A stretch of DNA of 64,000 bases from Erythrobacter sp. QSSC1-22B (GTDB lineage Bacteria; Pseudomonadota; Alphaproteobacteria; Sphingomonadales; Sphingomonadaceae), in the NCBI RefSeq assembly GCF_001678665.1, contig NZ_LZRP01000002.1:1-64000 (forward strand). Direction: 5' to 3'. The notes beneath the pieces were generated by a model. It searched no databases. It saw only the letters and a list, made by a program, of their open reading frames with translations, and was not told the DNA's origin. This document shows positions 53,016 to 63,252 of this stretch, piece after piece. A program made the position numbers and the translations under genes. Within the stretch, counting starts at the first letter, position 1. Each line of letters begins with the position of its first letter.

Positions 53016-54431
53016 ATGCAGAACACTTCAAACTCCACGCCCCTGCCCACGGCACGCGAAGGCTGGCACGGCGAAATTCGCGCCACGCTGCGGCTGAGCT
53101 GGCCGCTGGCGGCGGCGAACCTGTTGCAGATGCTGACCTATGCGGTCGACGTGATCTTCATCGCGCGGCTGGGCGAGGCGCAGCTCGCCGCCTCAGCGCT
53201 GGCGGTGGCGCTGTTCGGCATGGTGCTGTGGGCGCTCTCGGGGCTGACCGGCGCGGTCGCCCCGGTGATCGCCGCCGAGCTGGGCGAACGCGCGCCCGCG
53301 CTGCGCACGGTGCGCCGCGCCACCCGGATGGGGCTGTGGATCTCGGTCATCAGCGGGCTGCTGGGGATGGGGATCTGCCTGCTACTCGGCCCGCTGATGC
53401 GCGTCACCGGGCAGGACGAGAACATCATCGGCCTCGCGAACCAGTACAACGTCGTGATCATCTTCTCGATGATCCCGATGCTGTTCAACAATGTGCTGCG
53501 CAATTTCGTCTCGGCGCTGGGGCGGCCGGTGTTCGCCACCGCAATCACCGCGCTGGGGATCGGGATCAACGCGCTGGCCAATTACGCCTTCATCTTCGGC
53601 AATCTGGGCGCGCCCGAGCTGGGCCTGCGCGGCGCGGCGATCGCCACCATCCTCACCTCGTTGTTCACCTTCGGCGCCTATGCGCTGGCGATCCGGATGG
53701 ACCGGCGCTTGCACCGTTATCACGTCTTCGGGCGCTGGTGGGCGCCCGACTGGGCGCGCGCCTGGACCATCACCAAGATCGGCACCCCGATCGCGCTGAC
53801 CATCACCGCCGAGGCCGGAATTTTTGGCGCGGCGGCGTTCCTGATGGGCAATATCGGCGCCAGCCAGCTCGCCGCGCACACGATAGCGCTCCAGATCGCC
53901 GCGCTCGCCTTCCAGGTGCCCTTCGGGATCGGTCAGGCGGCGACCATCCGCGTGGGCTATTTCTACGGCGCGCGGGACACGGTGGGGATGCAGCGCGCGG
54001 GCTGGTGCGCGATCGTGATCGGCACCGGCTTCATGGCGCTGACCGCGCTGGCGATGGTGCTGGCGCCCAAGCCGCTGATCGCGATCTATCTCGACCCCTG
54101 GGACCCGGCCAATGCGGCGCTGGTCGGGCTGGCCCTGCAATACATCGTCATCGCCGCGGGTTTCCAGCTGTTCGACGGGATGCAGGCGGTGGCGGCGGGC
54201 GCGCTGCGCGGCTTGCAGGACACGCGGATGCCGATGTGGATTGCCGCCTTCTCTTATTGGGTGCCCGGTTTCGGGACCGCGATGGTGCTCGGCTTCGCCA
54301 CCCCCCTAGAGGGTGTCGGGGTGTGGATCGGGCTCGCGATCGGGCTGACCTGCGCCGCGCTGCTGCTGACCTGGCGCTGGCACCGCCGCGATGCTCTGGG
54401 GCTGACGGATCGACCCTTGCGCGAGGCCTGA
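53016..54431 (+). CDS. MATE-family efflux transporter
   Basis: The 471-residue protein has 12 predicted membrane helices in two halves, with the MATE hallmarks LSWPLAAANLLQMLTYAVDV and, in the second half, EAGIFGAAAFLMGNIGASQL and VPFGIGQAATIRVGYFYGAR. It exports drugs or cations in exchange for Na+ or H+. Substrate unknown. It ends about 150 bp before groES. Confidence 0.93.
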   Translation: MQNTSNSTPLPTAREGWHGEIRATLRLSWPLAAANLLQMLTYAVDVIFIARLGEAQLAASALAVALFGMVLWALSGLTGAVAPVIAAELGERAPALRTVRRATRMGLWISVISGLLGMGICLLLGPLMRVTGQDENIIGLANQYNVVIIFSMIPMLFNNVLRNFVSALGRPVFATAITALGIGINALANYAFIFGNLGAPELGLRGAAIATILTSLFTFGAYALAIRMDRRLHRYHVFGRWWAPDWARAWTITKIGTPIALTITAEAGIFGAAAFLMGNIGASQLAAHTIALQIAALAFQVPFGIGQAATIRVGYFYGARDTVGMQRAGWCAIVIGTGFMALTALAMVLAPKPLIAIYLDPWDPANAALVGLALQYIVIAAGFQLFDGMQAVAAGALRGLQDTRMPMWIAAFSYWVPGFGTAMVLGFATPLEGVGVWIGLAIGLTCAALLLTWRWHRRDALGLTDRPLREA

Positions 54432-54483
54432 ACGGCCCCCGGAAAAAGTCCGTTCGGGCCGAAGATTTTTACCTGAACCCCCG

Positions 54484-54545
54484 TTGACTAAGCACGGGCG
54501 CATACACATATGCGGCTCGCTGGCACTCCGACACCGTGAGTGCCA
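54484..54545 (+). promoter_or_regulatory. groESL promoter with CIRCE operator
   Basis: TTGACT (54484-54489), a 17-bp spacer and CATATG (54507-54512) are followed by the dyad CTGGCACTC-N9-GAGTGCCAA (54520-54545). This is close to the CIRCE consensus TTAGCACTC-N9-GAGTGCTAA, to which HrcA binds, with matched G/C changes in each arm. Confidence 0.85.
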
Positions 54546-54582
54546 ACTTGCAATTCAACCCTCTTAAAGGAAGGTCACAAAT

Positions 54583-54870
54583 ATGGCATTTCGTCCGCTG
54601 CACGACCGCGTACTGGTCCGTCGCATCGAAGCCGATGAGAAGACCGCAGGCGGTATCATCATCCCCGACAGCGCCAAGGAAAAGCCCAGCGAAGGCGAGA
54701 TCATCGCCGTCGGTGAAGGCGCCTACAACGAGGACGGCGATCGCATCAAGCCCGACGTCAAGACCGGCGACCGCATCCTGTTCGGCAAATGGTCCGGCAC
54801 CGAGGTCAAGCTCGATGGCGAAGACCTGCTGATCATGAAGGAAAGCGACATCATGGGGATCATTTCCTGA
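54583..54870 (+). CDS. groES: Co-chaperonin GroES
   Basis: The 95-residue protein has [20 protein letters not shown], the mobile-loop [16 protein letters not shown] and [20 protein letters not shown]. It caps the GroEL ring. TTAAAGGAAGG precedes the start. First gene of the operon. Confidence 0.97.
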   Translation: MAFRPLHDRVLVRRIEADEKTAGGIIIPDSAKEKPSEGEIIAVGEGAYNEDGDRIKPDVKTGDRILFGKWSGTEVKLDGEDLLIMKESDIMGIIS

Positions 54871-54878
54871 TCCTCTGA

Positions 54879-56570
<1,692 letters not shown>

Positions 56571-56620
56571 GCCAGCCCCGCCTGCGCTCCCGCCCCGGCG
56601 GGAATGCAAAGTCAAAAAGA

Positions 56621-56653
56621 GGCCCGGCGGGAGCGATCCTGCCGGGCCTTTTT
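56621..56653 (+). terminator. Terminator of groESL
   Basis: A 12-bp stem with one G-T pair (56621-56632 with 56637-56648), loop GCGA, then TTTTT. Confidence 0.92.
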
Positions 56654-56728
56654 CTTGCGCTTGTCCTTGCGTCGGCGCCCGGCTGGTCCGGCGCGGTCGA
56701 AACCACGCCGTGTTGCTGGCTCCTTGCA

Positions 56729-56745
56729 ATACCCCTTATGGGTAT
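56729..56745 (+). promoter_or_regulatory. Possible CsoR-type copper operator
   Basis: ATACCCCTTATGGGTAT is a near-perfect dyad with the TACCC...GGGTA arms of known CsoR sites. It lies 16 bp before the copA start. A csoR gene is not in the window. Confidence 0.5.
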
Positions 56746-56760
56746 CTAGATCGCACAGCC

Positions 56761-58578
56761 ATGGACCTTTCCACCTCACTGATATCGCCGCAGTTCACCC
56801 GCCGCTCGCTGCTCGGATCCGCCGGCCTGCTGGCAGGCGCGGGACTGATGATGCCCGCCTGGGCGCGCGGCTCCTCGCTCACCCATGCGCGCAACGGCTT
56901 CGGGGAATTGTCGGGCGAGGTCATCGACCTGTCGATCGCCGAACATCACTTCATCACCGGCGGTCGCAGCGGCCACGCGATCGCGGTCAACGGCACCGTC
57001 CCCGGCCCGCTGATCCGGTTGCGCGAGGGCCAGAACGTCCGGCTCAACGTCACCAACACGCTTGCGGAAGACAGTTCGATCCACTGGCACGGATTGCTGC
57101 TGCCGTTCCAGTTCGACGGCGTACCCGGCGTGAGCTTTCCCGGCATCAAGCCGGGCGAGACCTTCACCTATGAATTCCCGATCCGCCAGAATGGCACCTA
57201 TTGGTGGCACAGCCATTCGGGACTGCAGGAACAGGCCGGTCACTACGGCCCGATCGTGATCGAGAGCGCCGAGCCCGATCCGCGCTACGACCGCGACTAT
57301 GTGGTGTTGCTGAGCGAATTCTCGCCGCTGCATCCGCATGAAATCGCGCGCAAGCTCAAGGTGGGCGAGCATTATTTCAACCGCCAGATGCTGACCGCCA
57401 CCGAAGGCGAGATGTCGGGCGAAGAACGGCGGATGTGGGCCGAGATGCGGATGAACCCGCGCGATATCGCCGATGTGACCGGCGCGACCTACACCTATCT
57501 GATCAACGGCCACGGCCCGGCGGACGCTCTGGAATATCTGTTCACCCCGGGCGAGCGGATCCGGCTGCGGATCATCAATGGTTCGGCGATGTCATTCTTC
57601 AACGTCCGTATCCCCGGCGTGCCGATGACCGTGATCGCGGCCGACGGGCAGGAGGTCACCGAGGTCGAGGTGGACGAGTTTCAGATCGGCACCGCCGAAA
57701 CCTACGACGTGATCGTGACGCCCGGCGCCGGCAGCCACGCACTGGTCGCCGAGGCGATGGATCGCTCGGGCATGGGCGTCGCCAGCCTGACCTCGCACCC
57801 CGGCCACCGCGCCACCCCGCCGCCGCTGCGCGAGACCCCCACGCTGACGATGGCCGACATGGGCATGGGCCATTCGATGGCAGGCGGGCCTGAGGAAGGG
57901 GGCACGATGGACCACGGCGCGATGAACCATGACGGCGTCGACCATGCCGCCATGGGGCACGATATGGGCGGTACTGGTGCCGATGCAGGAGCTGGCGGCG
58001 CGATGGATCATTCCATGCGCGACCTCTCGAAATTGCCACCCGATGTGAAGACCGGCCCCGGTATCGACATGGTCAGCCCAATGCCGGTCGACCGGATGGA
58101 TTTCCCCGGCCTCGGGCTCGACAATGTCGGCCACCGCGTGCTGCGCTACACCGATCTCGCGGCCAAGACCGCCAATCCGCACCGCATGCCCGAACGGCAG
58201 ATGGAGATCCATCTCACCGGTAATATGGAACGCTATATGTGGTCCTTCGACGGCAAGAAGTTCTCCGCGGTGACCGACGATCCGATCCGCTTCGCCTTCG
58301 ACGAGCGGGTGCGGGTGAAGCTGGTCAACGACACGATGATGGCCCATCCGATCCATCTGCACGGCCATTTCTTCGAACTGGTCAACGGCGCAGGGATGAT
58401 GAATCAGCCGCTCAAGCATACGGTGATCGTCCAGCCGGGCAGCACCGCCACCTTCGACCTAACCGCCAACGAGCCGGGCGACTGGGCCTTCCACTGCCAT
58501 CTGCTCTACCACATGCATGCCGGGATGATGCAAACCGTGACCGTGCGCCCCTTCCCCGACCGGGAGACCGGAGCATGA
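56761..58578 (+). CDS. copA: Copper resistance multicopper oxidase CopA
   Basis: The 605-residue enzyme has a twin-arginine signal (TRRSLLGSAGLLAGAGLMMP) and three cupredoxin domains with all four copper motifs: SIHWHGLLLP, YWWHSHSGLQ, HPIHLHGHFFELV and FHCHLLYHMHAGMM. A Met/His-rich segment (GGTMDHGAMNHDGVDHAAMG) between domains probably binds Cu(I). It oxidises Cu(I) in the periplasm. The start 56761 gives the Tat signal. The stop overlaps the copB ATG (ATGA). Confidence 0.94.
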   Translation: MDLSTSLISPQFTRRSLLGSAGLLAGAGLMMPAWARGSSLTHARNGFGELSGEVIDLSIAEHHFITGGRSGHAIAVNGTVPGPLIRLREGQNVRLNVTNTLAEDSSIHWHGLLLPFQFDGVPGVSFPGIKPGETFTYEFPIRQNGTYWWHSHSGLQEQAGHYGPIVIESAEPDPRYDRDYVVLLSEFSPLHPHEIARKLKVGEHYFNRQMLTATEGEMSGEERRMWAEMRMNPRDIADVTGATYTYLINGHGPADALEYLFTPGERIRLRIINGSAMSFFNVRIPGVPMTVIAADGQEVTEVEVDEFQIGTAETYDVIVTPGAGSHALVAEAMDRSGMGVASLTSHPGHRATPPPLRETPTLTMADMGMGHSMAGGPEEGGTMDHGAMNHDGVDHAAMGHDMGGTGADAGAGGAMDHSMRDLSKLPPDVKTGPGIDMVSPMPVDRMDFPGLGLDNVGHRVLRYTDLAAKTANPHRMPERQMEIHLTGNMERYMWSFDGKKFSAVTDDPIRFAFDERVRVKLVNDTMMAHPIHLHGHFFELVNGAGMMNQPLKHTVIVQPGSTATFDLTANEPGDWAFHCHLLYHMHAGMMQTVTVRPFPDRETGA

Positions 58579-59537
58579 TCCGGCGCGCGGCATCCCTCGC
58601 TCTGGGTCTGGCCCTGTGTGGTCAGCCGCTGGCGGCACAGGACCACTCGGATCATTCCGGCCACGAGACCCCCCCAGCGCAGGCCGAACCGACCGACCAT
58701 TCGCAGCACCAGGCGCCTCCCACCACGGCGCCCGCCGACCCGGCACCAGCGCAACCCGCGATGGACCATTCGGCGCACGCCATGGAACCGGCCCCATCGG
58801 CTCCTCCGCCTCCGGCGGCCTTCGAAGGACCGCGCCACGCCGCCGACGCCATCTTTGGCGAGCGGGCGATGGCCGAGGCCCGCGCGCAGAACCACGCGAC
58901 CCATGGCGAGATGAAAACCGGGATGGTGCTCATCGAGCGGCTCGAGGCGCGCGTCGCCGAGGGTCATGACGCCTATCTGTGGGACCTGCAGGGCTGGTAT
59001 GGCGGCGATATCGACCGGCTGGTGGTGAAATCCGAAGGCGAAGGCGCGTTCGGTGGCCCGCTTGGCGACGCCGAAGTGCAGGCGCTGTGGAGCCATGCGA
59101 TCGGTCCCTATTTCGACCTGCAGGGCGGCCTGCGGCTCGATATCGAGCCCGAGCTGCGCAGTCACCTCGTCCTCGGGGTGCAGGGGCTGGCTCCCTATAT
59201 GTGGCATGTCGACGGCGCGGTGTTCGTGTCGGACCGCGGCGATTTCACCGCGCGGATCGAAGGCGAGCACGACTGGAAGCTGACCCAGCGGCTGATCCTC
59301 CAGCCGCGCGCCGAATTCGAACTGGCGGCGCAGGACATCCCCGAACGCGGCATCGGCGCCGGGCTTACCAAGCTCGAGGCCGGGCTGCGCCTGCGCTACG
59401 AAATCAGGCGCGAATTGGCGCCCTATGTCGGGGTGGGATACGAAGCAAAGCTGGGCCAAACCGCAGACCTCGCGCGGGCCGCGGGCGAGGATCCCGACGG
59501 GCTCGCACTACTGATCGGCCTGCGCGCCTGGTTCTGA
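58575..59537 (+). CDS. copB: Copper resistance outer membrane protein CopB
   Basis: The 320-residue protein has a signal peptide (SLALGLALCGQPLAAQ), then a His/Met/Pro-rich linker (DHSDHSGHETPPAQAEP; MDHSAHAMEP), then a CopB beta-barrel (LIERLEARVAEGHDAYLWDL; ending LIGLRAWF). It sits in the outer membrane and may sequester or export copper. Coupled to copA. Confidence 0.94.
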   Translation: MIRRAASLALGLALCGQPLAAQDHSDHSGHETPPAQAEPTDHSQHQAPPTTAPADPAPAQPAMDHSAHAMEPAPSAPPPPAAFEGPRHAADAIFGERAMAEARAQNHATHGEMKTGMVLIERLEARVAEGHDAYLWDLQGWYGGDIDRLVVKSEGEGAFGGPLGDAEVQALWSHAIGPYFDLQGGLRLDIEPELRSHLVLGVQGLAPYMWHVDGAVFVSDRGDFTARIEGEHDWKLTQRLILQPRAEFELAAQDIPERGIGAGLTKLEAGLRLRYEIRRELAPYVGVGYEAKLGQTADLARAAGEDPDGLALLIGLRAWF

Positions 59538-59567
59538 CGCTGCCACATCGCCGCTTACGGCCTACGA

Positions 59568-59696
59568 TCAACGAGGAAAAAGCAATATCCAGGTGACCAG
59601 GACGGCCAGCGCAATGAGAATGATTGCGAACCGGATCGATGCAGATCTGCGGCGCCGACGCTTTTCCGCGCTTCGGCGCTTAACTTCTTTCGACAT
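59568..59696 (-). CDS. Small 42-residue single-helix membrane protein
   Basis: From ATG 59696 the frame encodes MSKEVKRRSAEKRRRRRSAS, then a clean hydrophobic helix (FAIILIALAVLVTWILLF) and P-R-stop. The very basic N-terminus followed by one helix predicts an N-in membrane protein. The ribosome site is weak. It is shorter than normal gene-finder cut-offs. I know no family. Confidence 0.6.
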   Translation of the reverse strand: MSKEVKRRSAEKRRRRRSASIRFAIILIALAVLVTWILLFPR

Positions 59697-59818
59697 CTGA
59701 ATTTCTTGTCTGGTCATCGGAATAGATTGTAATTTCAATCGCTAGCGTCAACCCGGCAATGCCGATTGTGCACAGGGGGCGATTAACGGGGCCAAGGCGA
59801 GCGTAACCCCTCATCGGT

Positions 59819-60889
59819 TCACGGTGCCTCGGTTTGCGCCGGTCTCGGGACGACGCTGACCTTATCGGGAAGATCGCCATCTGTGGCCATCGGATCGACG
59901 CAGACCCGCGCAAGCAGCGGGCGGTGGTCCGAGCCGACGCTTTCGCCAATCTCGAGGCTTGCCACCTTTACCCCGTCCCTGATGAAAATCTGGTCGAGTG
60001 GCCAGCCCAGCGCGAGTTTGTCCGCCGGGAAACTGGCGAAGCTGCCGCGACCGGCGCGCGGATCGAGATAGCCACCCTCGCGGACAAACCGCCGCGTCGT
60101 GCTCGACCAGGGCACATCGTTGAAATCGCCGATAGCGAGGACGTTGCCCAGTCCATCAGGGGTCTGCGCCCCGGCGCGGGCAATATTGGCGTCGCGCTCG
60201 GCGGTCGACCGACCCGGCAGGGGTGGCCGGGGATGCAGTCCGATCAGTTCGAACCGCGCCCCGTCGTCCGTCCGCAATGTAGCATAGAGCGTCGGCGTGT
60301 CGGCCTCGACCGTGTCCACCATTGCCGCCCGGTCCACGCGCAGACGGGTGGCAAAGGCCATGCCATATCTGTTGTCGAGCGGGCGATCGAGCCGGTAGCC
60401 ATAGCGCGCCAGTTGCGGCTCCAGCGCATCGAGCCAGGCCTGATTGGTTTCCATCAGCAGCAGGATGTCGGGGTCGGTCCGCTCGATCAGCGCCGCGGTC
60501 TCTTCGTAGCGGTCGTTGCTCTGCAGGACATTGAGCGAAAGCACGCGCGCGCAACTCATCCCGTCGACATCATCGGGGAGCGGCACGCTCGAGCCGGCGA
60601 GGAAGGTGTAGGGCCAGATACGCCACAGATTGACTGCTATCGTTACCACCAGCATGCCGATCACCAGCAACCGCCGCGGTCTTGCCAAAAACAGCGCCAG
60701 CACCGCGAGCAGCGCCGCCAAATAGATAGTCGGCTCGCGCACGAAATCGAGCATGCGGACGACGCCGCGATTGGTTCCGATGAGCGAAACCAGCGTGGCC
60801 AGCAACAGCAACGCTGCGAGAGCGAGCAGAATCCGCCCGGCCCAGGAGAGGGATCTCAAGGCGCGGCCGTTTCTTTTTCCGCGCATCAT
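59819..60889 (-). CDS. Membrane-anchored endonuclease/exonuclease/phosphatase-family protein
   Basis: The 356-residue protein has three membrane helices in the first 105 residues, then an EEP domain: VLSLNVLQSNDRYEETAALI, ILLLMETNQAWLDAL (catalytic Glu), ELIGLHPRPP, LAIGDFNDVPWSSTTRRF and SVGSDHRPLLARV (final Asp-His). Its likely substrates are phosphoesters outside the membrane. The ATG overlaps the stop of the upstream gene (60886-60889). Confidence 0.88.
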   Translation of the reverse strand: MMRGKRNGRALRSLSWAGRILLALAALLLLATLVSLIGTNRGVVRMLDFVREPTIYLAALLAVLALFLARPRRLLVIGMLVVTIAVNLWRIWPYTFLAGSSVPLPDDVDGMSCARVLSLNVLQSNDRYEETAALIERTDPDILLLMETNQAWLDALEPQLARYGYRLDRPLDNRYGMAFATRLRVDRAAMVDTVEADTPTLYATLRTDDGARFELIGLHPRPPLPGRSTAERDANIARAGAQTPDGLGNVLAIGDFNDVPWSSTTRRFVREGGYLDPRAGRGSFASFPADKLALGWPLDQIFIRDGVKVASLEIGESVGSDHRPLLARVCVDPMATDGDLPDKVSVVPRPAQTEAP

Positions 60890-63156
60890 CCGCCCTGACG
60901 GCTGGCCACGGCGGCTTCGACCACTTCGGCGGGCCAGGTCACCTGCGTCTGCGTCTGCGGGTTGAAGAGATTGCCTTCATATTGCGCAGCCTCGGCAGCC
61001 GCGATTTCCGCAGGGGTGAGGAACTCGCTCGGCTCGAGCGCGAAGATGTCGAGCCCGCGGCTGATCTCGGTGGCGTAGATCCGGCCCTGGTACCAATAGG
61101 CCGACCAGTAGCCGCCGGTGACCAGCTGGTCCGCATCGACCGGGCCGCGATCGAAATAGGCGATCTCGAACGGGTTGGCTGCATCGGTGAAATCGATCAC
61201 GCTGATGCCGCCCTGATACCAGGCCTGGACGAAGATATCGCGCCCCGGGACCGGGATGATCGAGCCATTGTGCGCAACGCAGTTTTCCATGTCGCTCTGC
61301 GGCGCGGGCAGCTTGTAGAGGCTGCGGAATTCCAGCTTGCCGTTATCGATCTCGTAGATCGCATTGGCACCCCAATTCATCGGGTCGCCCGCTTGGCAGC
61401 GCGGTCGCCCACCGCCGCCCCATTCATCGGTGAACAGCACCTTGGTGCCGTCGTTGTTGAAGGTGGCCGAGTGCCAGTAGGCGAAGCCGGTATCGACGAC
61501 ATCGTCGAGCCGGACCGGCTTGAGCGGGTCGGAAATGTCGAGGATGATGCCATTGCCCGAACAGGCGCCCGCCGCGATCTGCATCGCGGGGAAGACGGTG
61601 ATGTCGTGACACTGGTCGGTTTCGCGGGTGTCCTGCGTCCCGTCGCCATGGTCGCCGCCGCGCCACAGGCCCGAAATCTGGCCGTCGGCGGCAAAGATGC
61701 GCGGGCGATCGACCACGCGCGAGGCGGAAGGATTGGCGACCGGGATCTCGATCACATCGATGCTGAACAGCGCGGTGCGGTTGTCGCCCGGCGTATCGAT
61801 GCAGCCCGCCAGCTCGTCCTGCTCGCGGACATAGGAGGTGCCCGAATTGTAGAGGACGATGCGATCCGCATCGGCCGAGACGATCGAATGGGTGTGGCTG
61901 CCACGGCAGGTCTGGACCTGGCCCACCTGACGCGGCCGCGCTGCGTCGGAGATGTCGAAGATGCGGATACCGCGGAACCGTTCCTCGCTGACCCGGTCGG
62001 CCACGCCCTGCAACCCGCAATCGATCCGCGCGCGGCTGTCCTGCACGCTCATCACCAGCAGGTCGCCGACGATCGAAACGTCGCCCTGACCGCCGGGGCA
62101 GACGGTCGAACTGACGAGCTGCGGCACGCCGTCCTCGCCAAGGCGATAGGCGTTGAAGCCGTGGTAATTGCCCGCCACCAGCAGATCGCCCGAGAAGGCC
62201 ATGTCGGTGTTGGCGAAGGAGAGCAGCGAGCCGCGCTGACCGAAGCGGGGTTCTTCTTCATCGTCCCCGTCGCGCGGGTCCGCCCTGGCCTCTTCGTCCT
62301 CGTCGACGTCGTCTTCATCCTCGACGATCGCGGGCTGGAGCTGCGCCGGGTTCTGCGGATCGAAGAATCCGGCGGGCTTGGGCATCGCGCGCACCAGCCG
62401 CAAATTGCTGATCGCCTCGCCCGCATCGCGGAACCCCGCCGCGAGCGTCGCACGCGGATCGGTCGACAGGCCCGCCGCGACTTCGTTCATCCGCTCGATC
62501 TCTGTCTTCTGGTCGCTGACGACATCGTTGGAGAATTCGAACATCACCGGATCGTAGGCAGTGCCCGGCTGGCGGTGGAGCTGCTCGACCATGTCGATCG
62601 CGCCCATGTGGTGGGCGATCATCAATTGCAGGAACTGCCGGTCGAATTCGGTCCCGTTGGCAGCCGCAAGCGCTTCCAACTGCACGCGCGTCGCCATGCC
62701 CTTCATCATCGAATGGCCGGCATGCATGTCGGCGCCCGGCGCCATGCCGTGTTCGGCGTGGTCGCCCATGGTCATCGCCATGGCAGCCATTTCAGCTTGG
62801 CCACGGGTCGTAAGCCAGTCGCGCATGAACTCGATCTCGTCCGCCTGGCTGGCGTCGATGCGCCCCGCGATGGCGACGATATCGGCATTGTTGGTGCGGT
62901 CGGCGACCAGCGCAGCCATTTCGACCGCCTGCGCGTGGTGAACCATCATGTCCTGCATGAAGCGGACATCGCCCGGCGCATAGCTGGTGTCGGAAAGCTG
63001 CAGCGCCTCGTCCGCGCCGATCACCCGGCTCTGCTCCCCAGGCGCGCCGGGCAGCACGATCTGCGCCTCCTGCGCGAAAGCCCCCTGCGTCAAGGCGGCG
63101 CTCGAGGTGCCGAGCAGCAGCGTGGCGCCGATGGCGCGAGCGAGGGTCGATGTCAT
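60886..63156 (-). CDS. DUF305 domain fused to an LVIVD-repeat beta-propeller, exported
   Basis: The 756-residue protein has a signal peptide (IGATLLLGTSSAALTQGAFA). Residues 50-245 form a DUF305 domain with paired His/Met motifs (FMQDMMVHHAQAVEMAALVA; FLQLMIAHHMGAIDMVEQLH) and a Met/His-rich insert. An acidic linker (EDEDDVDEDEEARADPRDGD) and a propeller follow (residues 320-735: DMAFSGDLLVAGNYHGFNAY, IRIFDISDAARPRQVGQVQT, DISDPLKPVRLDDVVD). DUF305 domains occur in copper-handling loci. The location beside copAB supports a metal role, but this is inference. Confidence 0.85.
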   Translation of the reverse strand: MTSTLARAIGATLLLGTSSAALTQGAFAQEAQIVLPGAPGEQSRVIGADEALQLSDTSYAPGDVRFMQDMMVHHAQAVEMAALVADRTNNADIVAIAGRIDASQADEIEFMRDWLTTRGQAEMAAMAMTMGDHAEHGMAPGADMHAGHSMMKGMATRVQLEALAAANGTEFDRQFLQLMIAHHMGAIDMVEQLHRQPGTAYDPVMFEFSNDVVSDQKTEIERMNEVAAGLSTDPRATLAAGFRDAGEAISNLRLVRAMPKPAGFFDPQNPAQLQPAIVEDEDDVDEDEEARADPRDGDDEEEPRFGQRGSLLSFANTDMAFSGDLLVAGNYHGFNAYRLGEDGVPQLVSSTVCPGGQGDVSIVGDLLVMSVQDSRARIDCGLQGVADRVSEERFRGIRIFDISDAARPRQVGQVQTCRGSHTHSIVSADADRIVLYNSGTSYVREQDELAGCIDTPGDNRTALFSIDVIEIPVANPSASRVVDRPRIFAADGQISGLWRGGDHGDGTQDTRETDQCHDITVFPAMQIAAGACSGNGIILDISDPLKPVRLDDVVDTGFAYWHSATFNNDGTKVLFTDEWGGGGRPRCQAGDPMNWGANAIYEIDNGKLEFRSLYKLPAPQSDMENCVAHNGSIIPVPGRDIFVQAWYQGGISVIDFTDAANPFEIAYFDRGPVDADQLVTGGYWSAYWYQGRIYATEISRGLDIFALEPSEFLTPAEIAAAEAAQYEGNLFNPQTQTQVTWPAEVVEAAVASRQGG

Positions 63157-63252
63157 GCGTTTCTCTCCGAAAATCCCGAAATCCAGTCCCCGCCATCGTC
63201 CTCAATCGGGCGCAGGGGTCAAGTCAATTCGGGGCGGAGCGGCGCCGCCGGT

